The notes beneath the pieces are model-generated. The model ran no database searches and had not been told where the DNA came from. It was given only the letters and a program-made list of their open reading frames with translations. 64,000 bases of DNA. Source: Aerococcus sp. GTDB taxonomy: Bacteria > Bacillota > Bacilli > Lactobacillales > Aerococcaceae. The position numbers were made by a program, and so were the translations under genes. Positions 16,838-23,765 of this stretch are shown one piece after another. The stretch is taken from positions 62,001-126,000 of the forward strand of contig JAUMZE010000005.1 of NCBI GenBank assembly GCA_030528285.1, given 5' to 3'. Each line of letters begins with the position of its first letter. Positions within the stretch are counted from its first letter, which is position 1.

Positions 16838-18304
16838 GTGGACACTCTTAAAAACTATTTTCGCTTAGAGGAGAATCACACCAACACGTCAACGGAAATT
16901 ATGGCGGGGTTGAGTACCTTCTTTGCGATGAGTTACATTATTTTCGTTAACCCGTCCGTGCTCTCACAAACGGGAATGCCGTATCAAGGGGTATTCCTCG
17001 CGACGATCTTTTCCTCGGCGATCGCAACGCTCTTCATCGGGCTGTACGCGAATGTTCCTTACGCCTTAGCACCTGGGATGGGGCTAAACGCATTCTTCAC
17101 CTATACCGTGTGTTTGGGGCTCCAATTCACCTGGCAAGAAGCACTCGCAATGGTGTTCATCTGCGGGATCGTGAATATCCTGATCACCATCACCAGCGTG
17201 CGTCGTACCATTATTCAGGCCATCCCGAAAGACTTGCAGCACGCGATCTCAGCCGGGATCGGGGTTTTCATTGCCTACATCGGTTTGAAGTCCGCGAACT
17301 TCATTCAATTCTCGATTGAACCAAGCCATATCACCTCAATCAATAACCAAGCGTTTAACGCCACTCAAGAAATGTACTCGGGTGGGATCCGTTCCCTCAC
17401 GACGAACGGTGGCCCAGTTCCTGCGATTTCGTCCTTTACCGATCCAACGACCCTCGTTGCCTTGGTCGGTTTAGTCATTACCGTGCTCCTCGTTGTTCGC
17501 CAAGTGCGCGGAGCAATCTTGATCGGGATCCTCGCAACCACCGCGCTTCACATCATTATCGAACCGAGCGTCCTCTCCAGCATTAACTTCCAGGAAAATG
17601 GGCTCGGCCAATCCTTTAGCCAATTAGGGGTCACATTCGGCGCCGCATTTGGTCAGAATGGATTTGTCTCGCTCTTCGGGAACCTCTCGCGCCTGCCACT
17701 CGTGATTGTCACGATCTTCGCCTTCAGTCTCTCGGACATTTTCGATACAATCGGGACCTTCATTGGAACCGGACGTGCAACCGGGATCTTCACCCAAGAA
17801 GACATCGACAATATCAGCCATGCCTCTAACACCAAACTCGATAAAGCCCTCTTTGGTGACGTGGTTGGGACGTCTCTGGGTGCGATCTTTGGGACCAGTA
17901 ACACCACGACCTTCGCTGAGAGTGGGGTTGGGATTACGGCAGGTGGACGGACAGGGATGACCAGTTTGATTACTGCTCTCTGCTTCGTCCTCTGCATCTT
18001 CATTGCGCCGTTCGTGAGTCTCGTGCCCGCTGCAGCCACCGCACCTGCATTGATTATCGTGGGTGTGATGATGATGAGCGAGTTCACCGAGATCGATTGG
18101 AATAACCTCGTCGTTGCGATCCCTGGCTTCTTCGCCTCGATCTTCATGGGTTACTCCTACTCCATCTCAAATGGGATCGCAGCCGGGTTCATCTTCTACT
18201 GCTTGACCATGACAGTCACCGGCCAAGCCAAGAAAGTCCACCCGATTCTCTGGGCGGTCAGCGCATTGTTCATCATCAACTACATCATTATGGCCTTCCT
18301 CTAA
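16838..18304 (+). CDS. NCS2 family guanine/hypoxanthine permease (AzgA/PbuG-like)
   Basis: A 488-residue transporter with about 12-14 membrane helices. The opening NYFRLEENHTNTSTEIMAGLSTFFAMSYIIFVNP and the APGMGLNAFFTYTVC segment are the AzgA-family hallmark; the second half has FSDIFDTIGTFIGTGRATGI-like and GTSNTTTFAESGVGITAGGRTG sequences of the substrate site. It should import guanine, hypoxanthine or adenine with protons. It starts with GTG eight bases after AAGGAGG and is monocistronic, with its own promoter and terminator. Confidence 0.92.
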   Translation: MDTLKNYFRLEENHTNTSTEIMAGLSTFFAMSYIIFVNPSVLSQTGMPYQGVFLATIFSSAIATLFIGLYANVPYALAPGMGLNAFFTYTVCLGLQFTWQEALAMVFICGIVNILITITSVRRTIIQAIPKDLQHAISAGIGVFIAYIGLKSANFIQFSIEPSHITSINNQAFNATQEMYSGGIRSLTTNGGPVPAISSFTDPTTLVALVGLVITVLLVVRQVRGAILIGILATTALHIIIEPSVLSSINFQENGLGQSFSQLGVTFGAAFGQNGFVSLFGNLSRLPLVIVTIFAFSLSDIFDTIGTFIGTGRATGIFTQEDIDNISHASNTKLDKALFGDVVGTSLGAIFGTSNTTTFAESGVGITAGGRTGMTSLITALCFVLCIFIAPFVSLVPAAATAPALIIVGVMMMSEFTEIDWNNLVVAIPGFFASIFMGYSYSISNGIAAGFIFYCLTMTVTGQAKKVHPILWAVSALFIINYIIMAFL

Positions 18305-18325
18305 TAACTACGACGACTGCTCCAG

Positions 18326-18354
18326 CTCTCTCGCTTAGGCGGGAGAGTTTTTAT
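18326..18354 (+). terminator. Terminator of the purine permease gene
   Basis: CTCTCTCGC (18326-18334) pairs with GCGGGAGAG (18339-18347, one U-G) and is followed by five T. Confidence 0.85.
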
Positions 18355-18410
18355 TTGGAAGAAAGCCATTACTTTCCCGAGATTAGACAATAAGAACTCG
18401 TTCGTGAGGT

Positions 18411-18439
18411 TTGACACAAGGTAGCTTTTAATTTATACT
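18411..18439 (+). promoter_or_regulatory. Near-consensus promoter of the nitroreductase gene
   Basis: TTGACA at 18411-18416, 17-base spacer, TATACT at 18434-18439. Confidence 0.85.
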
Positions 18440-18486
18440 TCTTTTCAATAAGAGTAACTGCAAAAACACTAGAAAGAAGCGAGAGT

Positions 18487-19080
18487 ATGACCGAATTTGA
18501 CCAATTACTGAAAGAACGTCGCTCGACCTATGTCATGAGCGCCAATACCAGTGTCAGTGAAGATGCGATTGTGAGCCGTCTAAGAGAGAATCTCCAACAG
18601 GTGCCAACCGCCTACAACGCCCAGACCACGCGCTATGTCGTTCTGTTCGGGGATGCCAACAAGAAACTCTGGCAGCACCTCTATGACGTACAAAAAGACG
18701 TCCTCCAAAGCGACCAGTGGGAACAATACGGCCCTGTCATTGAGAGCTACCAGAACGTACTGGGAACTGTGGTATTCTTCGAGGACCAAGACGCCCTCGA
18801 ACATATTCCAGGTGGCAGCCGCGAAACCTACAAACAGAACAACGCCGGAAATGGACAGCTCGTAACCTGGCTCACCCTCACTGAACTGGGACTCGGTGCG
18901 ACCTTGAACCACTTCAATATCGGTTATGCGCAAGGGTTCGATAGCAAGGTGCGCGAGCTATTCAACCTCCCAGATACCTACGAAATGACCGCACAGATGC
19001 CATTCGGTGCCATCGAACAAGCTCCTTATCCGAAAGAAACCATCAGTACCGATGAACAAGTGAAAGTGATTAAGGGATAA
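18487..19080 (+). CDS. Nitroreductase family protein
   Basis: A 197-residue FMN-dependent oxidoreductase. The N-terminal LLKERRSTYVMSANTSVSEDAI is the nitroreductase opening with the FMN-phosphate arginine; LQQVPTAYNAQTTRYVVLFG and GLGATLNHFNIGYAQGFDSKVRELFNLP follow in the family order. It lies in the small-subunit group close to lactococcal CinD-type stress reductases. Likely substrates are quinones or nitro-compounds; physiological role uncertain. A near-consensus promoter suggests strong expression. Confidence 0.87.
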   Translation: MTEFDQLLKERRSTYVMSANTSVSEDAIVSRLRENLQQVPTAYNAQTTRYVVLFGDANKKLWQHLYDVQKDVLQSDQWEQYGPVIESYQNVLGTVVFFEDQDALEHIPGGSRETYKQNNAGNGQLVTWLTLTELGLGATLNHFNIGYAQGFDSKVRELFNLPDTYEMTAQMPFGAIEQAPYPKETISTDEQVKVIKG

Positions 19081-19173
19081 GTATCGGACAAAGAACTGAA
19101 CGGATATATCCCCCTGAAATAAGAAAGTGCGTTTTAAATAAAGAACAATTAAAAGTAAAGCTACCTAAAAAAA

Positions 19174-19217
19174 GAACGCCACCGACTAAACAAAAGTGTT
19201 TAGTTAGTGACGTTTTT
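19174..19217. terminator. Bidirectional terminator after the nitroreductase gene
   Basis: AACG-CAC-ACTAAAC pairs with GTTTAGT-GTG-CGTT across a six-base loop; T run on the right (19213-19217) and A run on the left give termination in both directions. Confidence 0.75.
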
Positions 19218-19245
19218 GTGTGCTCTTAGATAACTATGACTCCCA

Positions 19246-19479
19246 AAATAAAAAATAAGGGCCATCTCCCCTTATATAAACTAGAGGAAATGACCCTTAG
19301 ATGCCATCATTCTCACTTGCCATCATGGCCCATGAGTGTCGTCTCAGCGCAATTTATTGCGATAGGATGTGACTTTCATGTCTTACTTTCTGGAATTCCT
19401 ACTTGCCGTCACGTTAGATATGATTGTCCCTATCATCTGCAAATGGTTAGATGGCAAGAAATAAAACGACTAGCCTTGC
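19246..19479 (-). ncRNA. Putative antisense RNA covering toxin gene 1
   Basis: A leftward promoter (-35 TTGCCT, complement of 19509-19514; 17-base spacer; extended -10 TGCTATATT, complement of 19486-19494) would start an RNA at about 19479, 15 bases after the toxin stop codon. Reading left, the first good terminator is a hairpin with ATAAGGG (19255-19261) and CCCTTAT (19269-19275) followed by a U-rich run at 19246-19254. The transcript would therefore span the whole first toxin gene and its leader. Ends are inferred from motifs only. Confidence 0.55.
19378..19464 (+). CDS. Fst/Ldr-type small membrane toxin 1
   Basis: A 28-codon peptide with a hydrophobic core (YFLEFLLAVTLDMIVPIIC) and the charged tail KWLDGKK. 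The layout, one membrane helix followed by a W-L-D-containing polar tail, fits type I toxins of the Fst family, which depolarise or disturb the membrane. AGGATGTGA precedes the ATG, and just before it a perfect hairpin (CGCAAT/ATTGCG, 19349-19362) could mask or protect the translation start as in the par locus. The second copy at 19853 has the same start (YFLEFLL) and tail (CKWLDGK). It is too short for routine gene calling. Confidence 0.75.
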   Translation: MSYFLEFLLAVTLDMIVPIICKWLDGKK

Positions 19480-19485
19480 ACCATT

Positions 19486-19514
19486 AATATAGCAGGGTGA
19501 GAGATAAAAGGCAA
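19486..19514 (-). promoter_or_regulatory. Antisense promoter 1 of the Fst-like locus
   Basis: TTGCCT, 17-base spacer, TGCTATATT (extended -10) on the minus strand. The same TGCTATA element recurs in the two other antisense promoters of this locus. Confidence 0.65.
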
Positions 19515-19572
19515 CTATACACATATATAACTTATGTATAGTAAGTGCGATTTTTATAACTTATTACTATCT

Positions 19573-19633
19573 AAAAAACGCCTGCGCCAACATCGACGCA
19601 AGCGTTTCGGCAACCTACATGCCAATTCCTTAG
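19573..19633 (-). ncRNA. Antitoxin-like RNA without an evident toxin partner
   Basis: A leftward extended -10 TGCTATACT (complement of 19640-19648) would start an RNA of about 60 bases ending at a terminator formed by AACGCTTGCG and CGCAGGCGTT (complement of 19577-19606) with six U. Size and layout match the RNA II antitoxin of the Fst system and the third unit at 20036, but the sequence to its left (19500-19572) shows no toxin peptide. It may be an orphan antitoxin left after toxin loss, or act in trans. Confidence 0.5.
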
Positions 19634-19852
19634 GCCCTCAGTATAGCAGGATGTAGGGGGGCAATTATTCTGGTGTAGATGCTATTATACATACATCATA
19701 ACTATCATTTCATATTCGTGAATAAACGCTATTACAGAAACGTTTATTTATTTTTACTTTCTCAATCATAATTCTATAGCCGCTACCCTATTAATATGAT
19801 AATCTATAATCGTTGCCCCAGCGCAATAATATTGTGCAAGGAGGTGATTTAC

Positions 19853-19942
19853 ATGTTCTACTTTCTAGAATTCTTACTTGTTGTCGCGGCAGAGGTAGCG
19901 GCGCATATCGTCTGCAAATGGCTAGACGGCAAGGACAATTAG
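19853..19942 (+). CDS. Fst/Ldr-type small membrane toxin 2
   Basis: A 29-codon peptide, FYFLEFLLVVAAEVAAHIVC followed by KWLDGKDN, with a single membrane helix and a polar WLD tail. A very strong ribosome binding site (AAGGAGGTGATT) precedes the ATG, and a stem GCGCAAT/ATTGTGC at 19821-19837 lies directly before it. A perfect TATAAT at 19805-19810 is the likely -10 box. The transcript should end at the bidirectional terminator 19973-20010, shared with the convergent antisense RNA, exactly the par layout of plasmid pAD1. The ten bases CTACTTTCTA at the toxin start (19858-19867) recur at 20026-20035 in the antisense unit. Confidence 0.82.
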   Translation: MFYFLEFLLVVAAEVAAHIVCKWLDGKDN

Positions 19943-19972
19943 GCAACTAGCCTTGAGTACCCATTTTAGGTA

Positions 19973-20010
19973 CAAAAAAGCCCCACACTCTGGTACAGTG
20001 TGGGGCTTTC
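19973..20010. terminator. Bidirectional terminator shared by toxin 2 and its antitoxin RNA
   Basis: A perfect 9-bp stem GCCCCACAC (19980-19988) with GTGTGGGGC (19998-20006); six U follow on the leftward strand, a short U run on the rightward strand. Confidence 0.9.
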
Positions 20011-20036
20011 TGGCGTTTACACGTCCTACTTTCTAC
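19974..20036 (-). ncRNA. Antitoxin RNA of toxin 2 (RNA II-like)
   Basis: A strong leftward promoter (see 20043-20070) would start an RNA of about 62 bases at 20036, ending at the shared terminator. Its first ten bases are the complement of CTACTTTCTA at 20026-20035, a direct repeat of the toxin start region at 19858-19867, so the 5' end of this RNA can pair with the toxin mRNA over the second to fifth codons, and its 3' end pairs through the shared terminator. This is the two-site pairing used by Fst RNA I and RNA II. Confidence 0.75.
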
Positions 20037-20042
20037 ACCTCT

Positions 20043-20070
20043 AGTATAGCAGCTTGGACGAAGATGTCAA
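20043..20070 (-). promoter_or_regulatory. Promoter of the antitoxin RNA
   Basis: Consensus TTGACA (complement of 20065-20070), 16-base spacer and extended -10 TGCTATACT (complement of 20043-20051). Confidence 0.8.
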
Positions 20071-20964
20071 TTATAGGAAGCTTGCGCGCCATGGCTCTAC
20101 ATCCTTATAGAGGTCAGCATTTCCTACAGCACCAAATAATTCATTTTTATGATGTACAACTTTCTTAGCTTCATCAATACATACAGGGAATAAGTTGTTA
20201 GGGTCCCAGCCTTCATCTTCGGCTAATACTTCTCGCGCCTTTTTAAAGAAAGCATATTTATAATCAGAAGAGATATTGACTTTAGAAATACCGGTTTTCA
20301 CAGCTGCAGCAATCTGTTCATCTGGGTTAGAGGATCCACCATGCAATACTAGAGGAACATCTACCGCTTTCATGATATCTTTCAAAATATCAATCCGGAT
20401 TTTAGGCATCACGTCTGATGGATAAATACCATGGGCCGTCCCAATACCAATCGCTAATGTATCAACACCTGTTTCTTCCACAAAACGTTTAGCATCTTCT
20501 GGTTGTGTATAGATGCCATTTTGGAGATGTTCTTTAATGTGGTTTCCGGTTTGGCCAATTGTCCCAAGTTCCCCTTCAACAGTCACTCCAATGCGGTGAC
20601 AAAGTTCTACCGTTTTTTTAGTAATATCTACGTTTTCTTCCCACGATGCTAAAGATCCATCAATCATAACTGAGCTAAAGCCATTATGGATTGCCTGCGT
20701 AACATTTTCTAGCGTGTCCCCATGATCTAAATGTAGTACAACTGGAATTTTTGAATTCTTAACCCGTTGAAGGACATACGCAAAGAAGTCATCTTTAGCA
20801 TAATCCATTTCAGTAGGATGGACAGCAATAATAGCTGGTGCATTATCAGCTTCACATTGCTCAATTGCAGTTCTAAATAACTCAGTATTTGAGATATTAT
20901 AAGCTCCTACTGCAAAATGATTTTCTTTAGCGATGGATAATAATTGAGTCATATTTACTAGCAT
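20071..20964 (-). CDS. Class II ketose-bisphosphate aldolase family protein
   Basis: A 297-residue zinc-dependent aldolase of the fructose/tagatose-bisphosphate family. LHLDHGD has the zinc-binding histidine and catalytic aspartate region, VEGELGTIG and VDTLAIGIGTAHGIYP the next metal and substrate residues, and LVLHGGSSNPDEQ the phosphate site. It is the last gene of a leftward PTS operon and differs clearly from the aldolase gene just upstream, so the two may form one enzyme or act on different intermediates. The ATG at 20964 follows AGAGGAA and lies one base after the upstream stop. The real sugar substrate is unknown. Codon use is AT-rich. Confidence 0.88.
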   Translation of the reverse strand: MLVNMTQLLSIAKENHFAVGAYNISNTELFRTAIEQCEADNAPAIIAVHPTEMDYAKDDFFAYVLQRVKNSKIPVVLHLDHGDTLENVTQAIHNGFSSVMIDGSLASWEENVDITKKTVELCHRIGVTVEGELGTIGQTGNHIKEHLQNGIYTQPEDAKRFVEETGVDTLAIGIGTAHGIYPSDVMPKIRIDILKDIMKAVDVPLVLHGGSSNPDEQIAAAVKTGISKVNISSDYKYAFFKKAREVLAEDEGWDPNNLFPVCIDEAKKVVHHKNELFGAVGNADLYKDVEPWRASFL

Positions 20965-20965
20965 G

Positions 20966-21826
20966 TTAAATTCCTCTACTTTCCTTTTTACCTTTCGACC
21001 CAGAAATTTCAATATAATACTTAACGACATCCTTTGCGGGATTGATCGTTGTTTCTACCAGTTCAACAAAATCGCTATCAGATTTTCCATTTGAAAGGAC
21101 TGCATCGAGTTGTGCTTTCATAACATCTGATCCGACATTCACTTTATTAATGCCACACTTAATAGCTTTTTTAATATTTTCTTCACCACAACCCGATCCC
21201 CCATGAAGCACTAACGGAATCTGTGTAGCTGCTTTAATCTTCCTTACAATATCAAAGTCAAATGTTGGTCCATATCCTTCTGGCATAATGCCACGAGATG
21301 ATCCAAAAGAGAGAGCTAATGCTGTGACTCCTGTCTTTTGTATAAAATCAATCGCTTGATCAGGATTTGTATACATACTACTTTTGGTGAAGTTATCATC
21401 TAGAACTGCACCCATGTTTCCTACTTCGGCTTCAACAGTAATCCCTTTATTTTTAGCGAGACCGACTATTCTTTTAGTGATCTCGATGTTTTCTTCATAA
21501 GGAAAGGCAGAAGCATCGATCATAACACTTGAAAATCCACTCTCTATGGCATTTTTTGTGAAGGCTTCAGATGTCCCATGATCCAGATTGATTGCAACAT
21601 CTACCGCTGCTTTCTTAGCCATATCAATGATAGGTGGTAGTACTACTTCCATTCCCAGATGTTTTTCTAGATGCTCCATTAGTAGATCAATAATGATTGG
21701 TGCATCCATCTCTTCAGCTGCTTTAATCGTTGCATAGGCGCTCTCTAGATTAAAACAATTAATAGCCATCACTGCATACTGCTCTTTATTAGCCTTATTT
21801 AACATGTTTTCCATTGAAACATACAT
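20966..21826 (-). CDS. Class II aldolase family protein (second copy)
   Basis: A 286-residue class II aldolase. Zinc and catalytic motifs are INLDHGTSEAFTK, VEAEVGNMGAV, ALALSFGSSRGIMPEG and LVLHGGSGCGEENIKKAI. It is more divergent from canonical FbaA than the following gene (for instance AFGSSRG-type motif instead of GTAHG). It sits 17 bases after the EIIC gene in the same operon. A GAGGTG ribosome binding site precedes the ATG. Confidence 0.87.
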   Translation of the reverse strand: MYVSMENMLNKANKEQYAVMAINCFNLESAYATIKAAEEMDAPIIIDLLMEHLEKHLGMEVVLPPIIDMAKKAAVDVAINLDHGTSEAFTKNAIESGFSSVMIDASAFPYEENIEITKRIVGLAKNKGITVEAEVGNMGAVLDDNFTKSSMYTNPDQAIDFIQKTGVTALALSFGSSRGIMPEGYGPTFDFDIVRKIKAATQIPLVLHGGSGCGEENIKKAIKCGINKVNVGSDVMKAQLDAVLSNGKSDSDFVELVETTINPAKDVVKYYIEISGSKGKKESRGI

Positions 21827-21843
21827 ATGAACACCTCTTTTCT

Positions 21844-22935
21844 TTATGAGAATGTCAGATCAGAAAGGTCTACTTCTTCTTCGACATCATCAATAAAGGT
21901 ATCAAACTCTTCATCGAAAACAGGTTTCTTAACAATAAGTAATAAAACAGCAGTTACCAGAGATCCTGTGAGTAATGCTAGAACTGCGATTAGGGGTTTT
22001 GACATAGCAGGAATCACAAAGATACCACCTGAAGGGACAGGACTGCCATTGCCAAATGAGAAACTAATTGCTCCTGTAACACCACAACCAATTGCTGTTG
22101 CAAATACTGTTCTCAAAATATCATTCATAGCAATTGGAATAACACCTTCAGAGATCATACATAACCCCATCGGAAAGGCGACTTTGATATTGTCTTCTTC
22201 CTGGCGATTAAATATTCTCTTATTGACTGCTTTTGAAAGTACCCAGGCGAGTGTAATTCCGATCGGCGGCACCATTGCAGCCAAGACTTTAATTCCTTCT
22301 GGCTCAGTAATGCCGTCAAGTAATAATCCATCACAGATAAGATTTGGCACCTTACTAATGGCACCCCCATAATCAATACAGCCAACTGCCCCGATAATAA
22401 AGCCATAAAGGACTTTCTGTGTTTGATCCAATCCAGTAATGACACCGTTTAACCACTTAGTAAATAGGACAAGGGGTTCTCCTAATGCAAAGAACATGAT
22501 CAATGCACCAAGTCCTGCTGTAAGCGTTGGGACAATCAACATAGGCATCAATGCTTCTGCCCACTTAGGTACCTTCGCATATTTAATTATGACTAAAGCT
22601 ATATATCCAGCAATAAAACCACCAATGATCCCACCTAAGAATCCCGATCCAAGAAAGGATGCAATCTCACCCATTAAAAAACCAGGAGCAATACCGGGAC
22701 GATCAGCAATTGAATAAGCAATATATCCTGCAATAAACGCTGGTAAAAGTCCAAAACCAAGAACACCAAGCGTCGTTAGCGCATTAGCAAAGTTAATTTC
22801 ATTTAATGCAGTTACATTTTGTCCTCCCATTAAGTTACCAATGGCCATTAGAAGACCAGAAGCAACAACTAGAGGTAGCATATAAGAAATAGCCGTGAGT
22901 AAGTGCTTTTTAGCCTCTTGACCTATCCGTTTCAT
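21844..22935 (-). CDS. PTS fructose-type transporter subunit EIIC
   Basis: A 363-residue membrane protein with about nine helices, the translocation channel of a fructose-family PTS. The family motifs are HLLTAISYMLPLVVASGLLMAIG at the start, the glycine-rich GEIASFLGSGFLGGIIGGFIAGY, and SEGVIPIAMND with the conserved glutamate used in substrate binding. It is encoded as a separate polypeptide with EIIA and EIIB on their own genes. The short charged tail (FDEEFDTFIDDVEEEVDLSD) is unusual. Start supported by GAGGA upstream. Confidence 0.92.
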   Translation of the reverse strand: MKRIGQEAKKHLLTAISYMLPLVVASGLLMAIGNLMGGQNVTALNEINFANALTTLGVLGFGLLPAFIAGYIAYSIADRPGIAPGFLMGEIASFLGSGFLGGIIGGFIAGYIALVIIKYAKVPKWAEALMPMLIVPTLTAGLGALIMFFALGEPLVLFTKWLNGVITGLDQTQKVLYGFIIGAVGCIDYGGAISKVPNLICDGLLLDGITEPEGIKVLAAMVPPIGITLAWVLSKAVNKRIFNRQEEDNIKVAFPMGLCMISEGVIPIAMNDILRTVFATAIGCGVTGAISFSFGNGSPVPSGGIFVIPAMSKPLIAVLALLTGSLVTAVLLLIVKKPVFDEEFDTFIDDVEEEVDLSDLTFS

Positions 22936-22958
22936 TTCAAAATCCTCATCTTTCTTTG

Positions 22959-23276
22959 TTATTCTTTTTTATTTAGCTCCGATTCGACTTTCTGTAATAT
23001 CTGCTTGGGGGCTTTAACTACAAGGCTAGTAGGCACCTTGATAGTTTTTTTGCCCTTAAAACGTTCTGTTCCAGTAATTTGAATATCAACCGCAAGAATC
23101 ACAACATCCGCTTCTTTTATTTCTTCTGGAGTCAATGCGTCTTCTGTCCCAATCGTCCCTTGCGTCTCAATATGGATGGTGTGCCCCAAGGCTTCAGCAT
23201 TTTTAATTAGCTTTTCCTTTGCTATATAGGTATGTGCAATCCCTGAAGTACATGCCGCTACTCCAACTATCTTCAC
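22959..23276 (-). CDS. PTS fructose-type subunit EIIB
   Basis: A 105-residue cytoplasmic phosphocarrier. The phosphorylated cysteine is Cys9 in VAACTSGIAHTYIAKEKL, and IHIETQGTIG is the conserved strand of the EIIB-Fru fold. Most family members have a proline after the cysteine (CPTGIAHT); this one has CTSGIAHT. Gene order EIIA-EIIB-EIIC is transcribed leftward. Confidence 0.93.
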   Translation of the reverse strand: MKIVGVAACTSGIAHTYIAKEKLIKNAEALGHTIHIETQGTIGTEDALTPEEIKEADVVILAVDIQITGTERFKGKKTIKVPTSLVVKAPKQILQKVESELNKKE

Positions 23277-23288
23277 AAAAATCCCCTC

Positions 23289-23765
23289 CTAATCCCTGGT
23301 TTTACCAAGTAACTTAATTAATTCTTCCTTCGTTTTGATATGGTGTAAGCTATTAATAAAGTCATCATCTGCCAGCAGTACTGCGACATTCTGTAACAGT
23401 TTGATGTGTAAGGTATTAGCATCTTGATCTCTCACTGCGAAAAGAATAACCACATCAACAGGATTTTCGTCCAATGTCTCCCACTCAATAGGATGATCAC
23501 TGATGCCTACTGCTAATGTTGTATTTTTAACGGCAGAGGATTTGCCATGCGGAATGGCTACTCCCTGGCCAATTCCCGTAATTCCTTCTGTTTCTCTGTA
23601 TAGAACATCCTTAAAGAAAGTATCTTTATCAATAACATCTCCGTCATTAACAAGTAAATCTGTTAACTCCATTAATACTTCTTCTTTCTTAGTTCCTTTC
23701 AGATTTAAGGTAATCAATTCGGGAGTAATCACTTTTTTTATATCAAATGCTGCTTCTACCGTCAT
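23289..23765 (-). CDS. PTS fructose-type subunit EIIA
   Basis: A 158-residue EIIA of the fructose/mannitol family. The phosphorylated histidine is in GVAIPHGKSSAVK (about residue 75), preceded by YRETEGITGIGQG and followed by FAVRDQDANTLHIKLLQNVAVLL. The ATG abuts the regulator stop codon with the ribosome binding site inside the regulator end, so the two are translationally coupled. Confidence 0.93.
   Translation of the reverse strand: MTVEAAFDIKKVITPELITLNLKGTKKEEVLMELTDLLVNDGDVIDKDTFFKDVLYRETEGITGIGQGVAIPHGKSSAVKNTTLAVGISDHPIEWETLDENPVDVVILFAVRDQDANTLHIKLLQNVAVLLADDDFINSLHHIKTKEELIKLLGKTRD

Noticed and set aside
19236..19487. 83-codon reading frame across toxin 1
   Set aside because: It is in a different frame from the peptide supported by the paralogous second copy and has no ribosome binding site.
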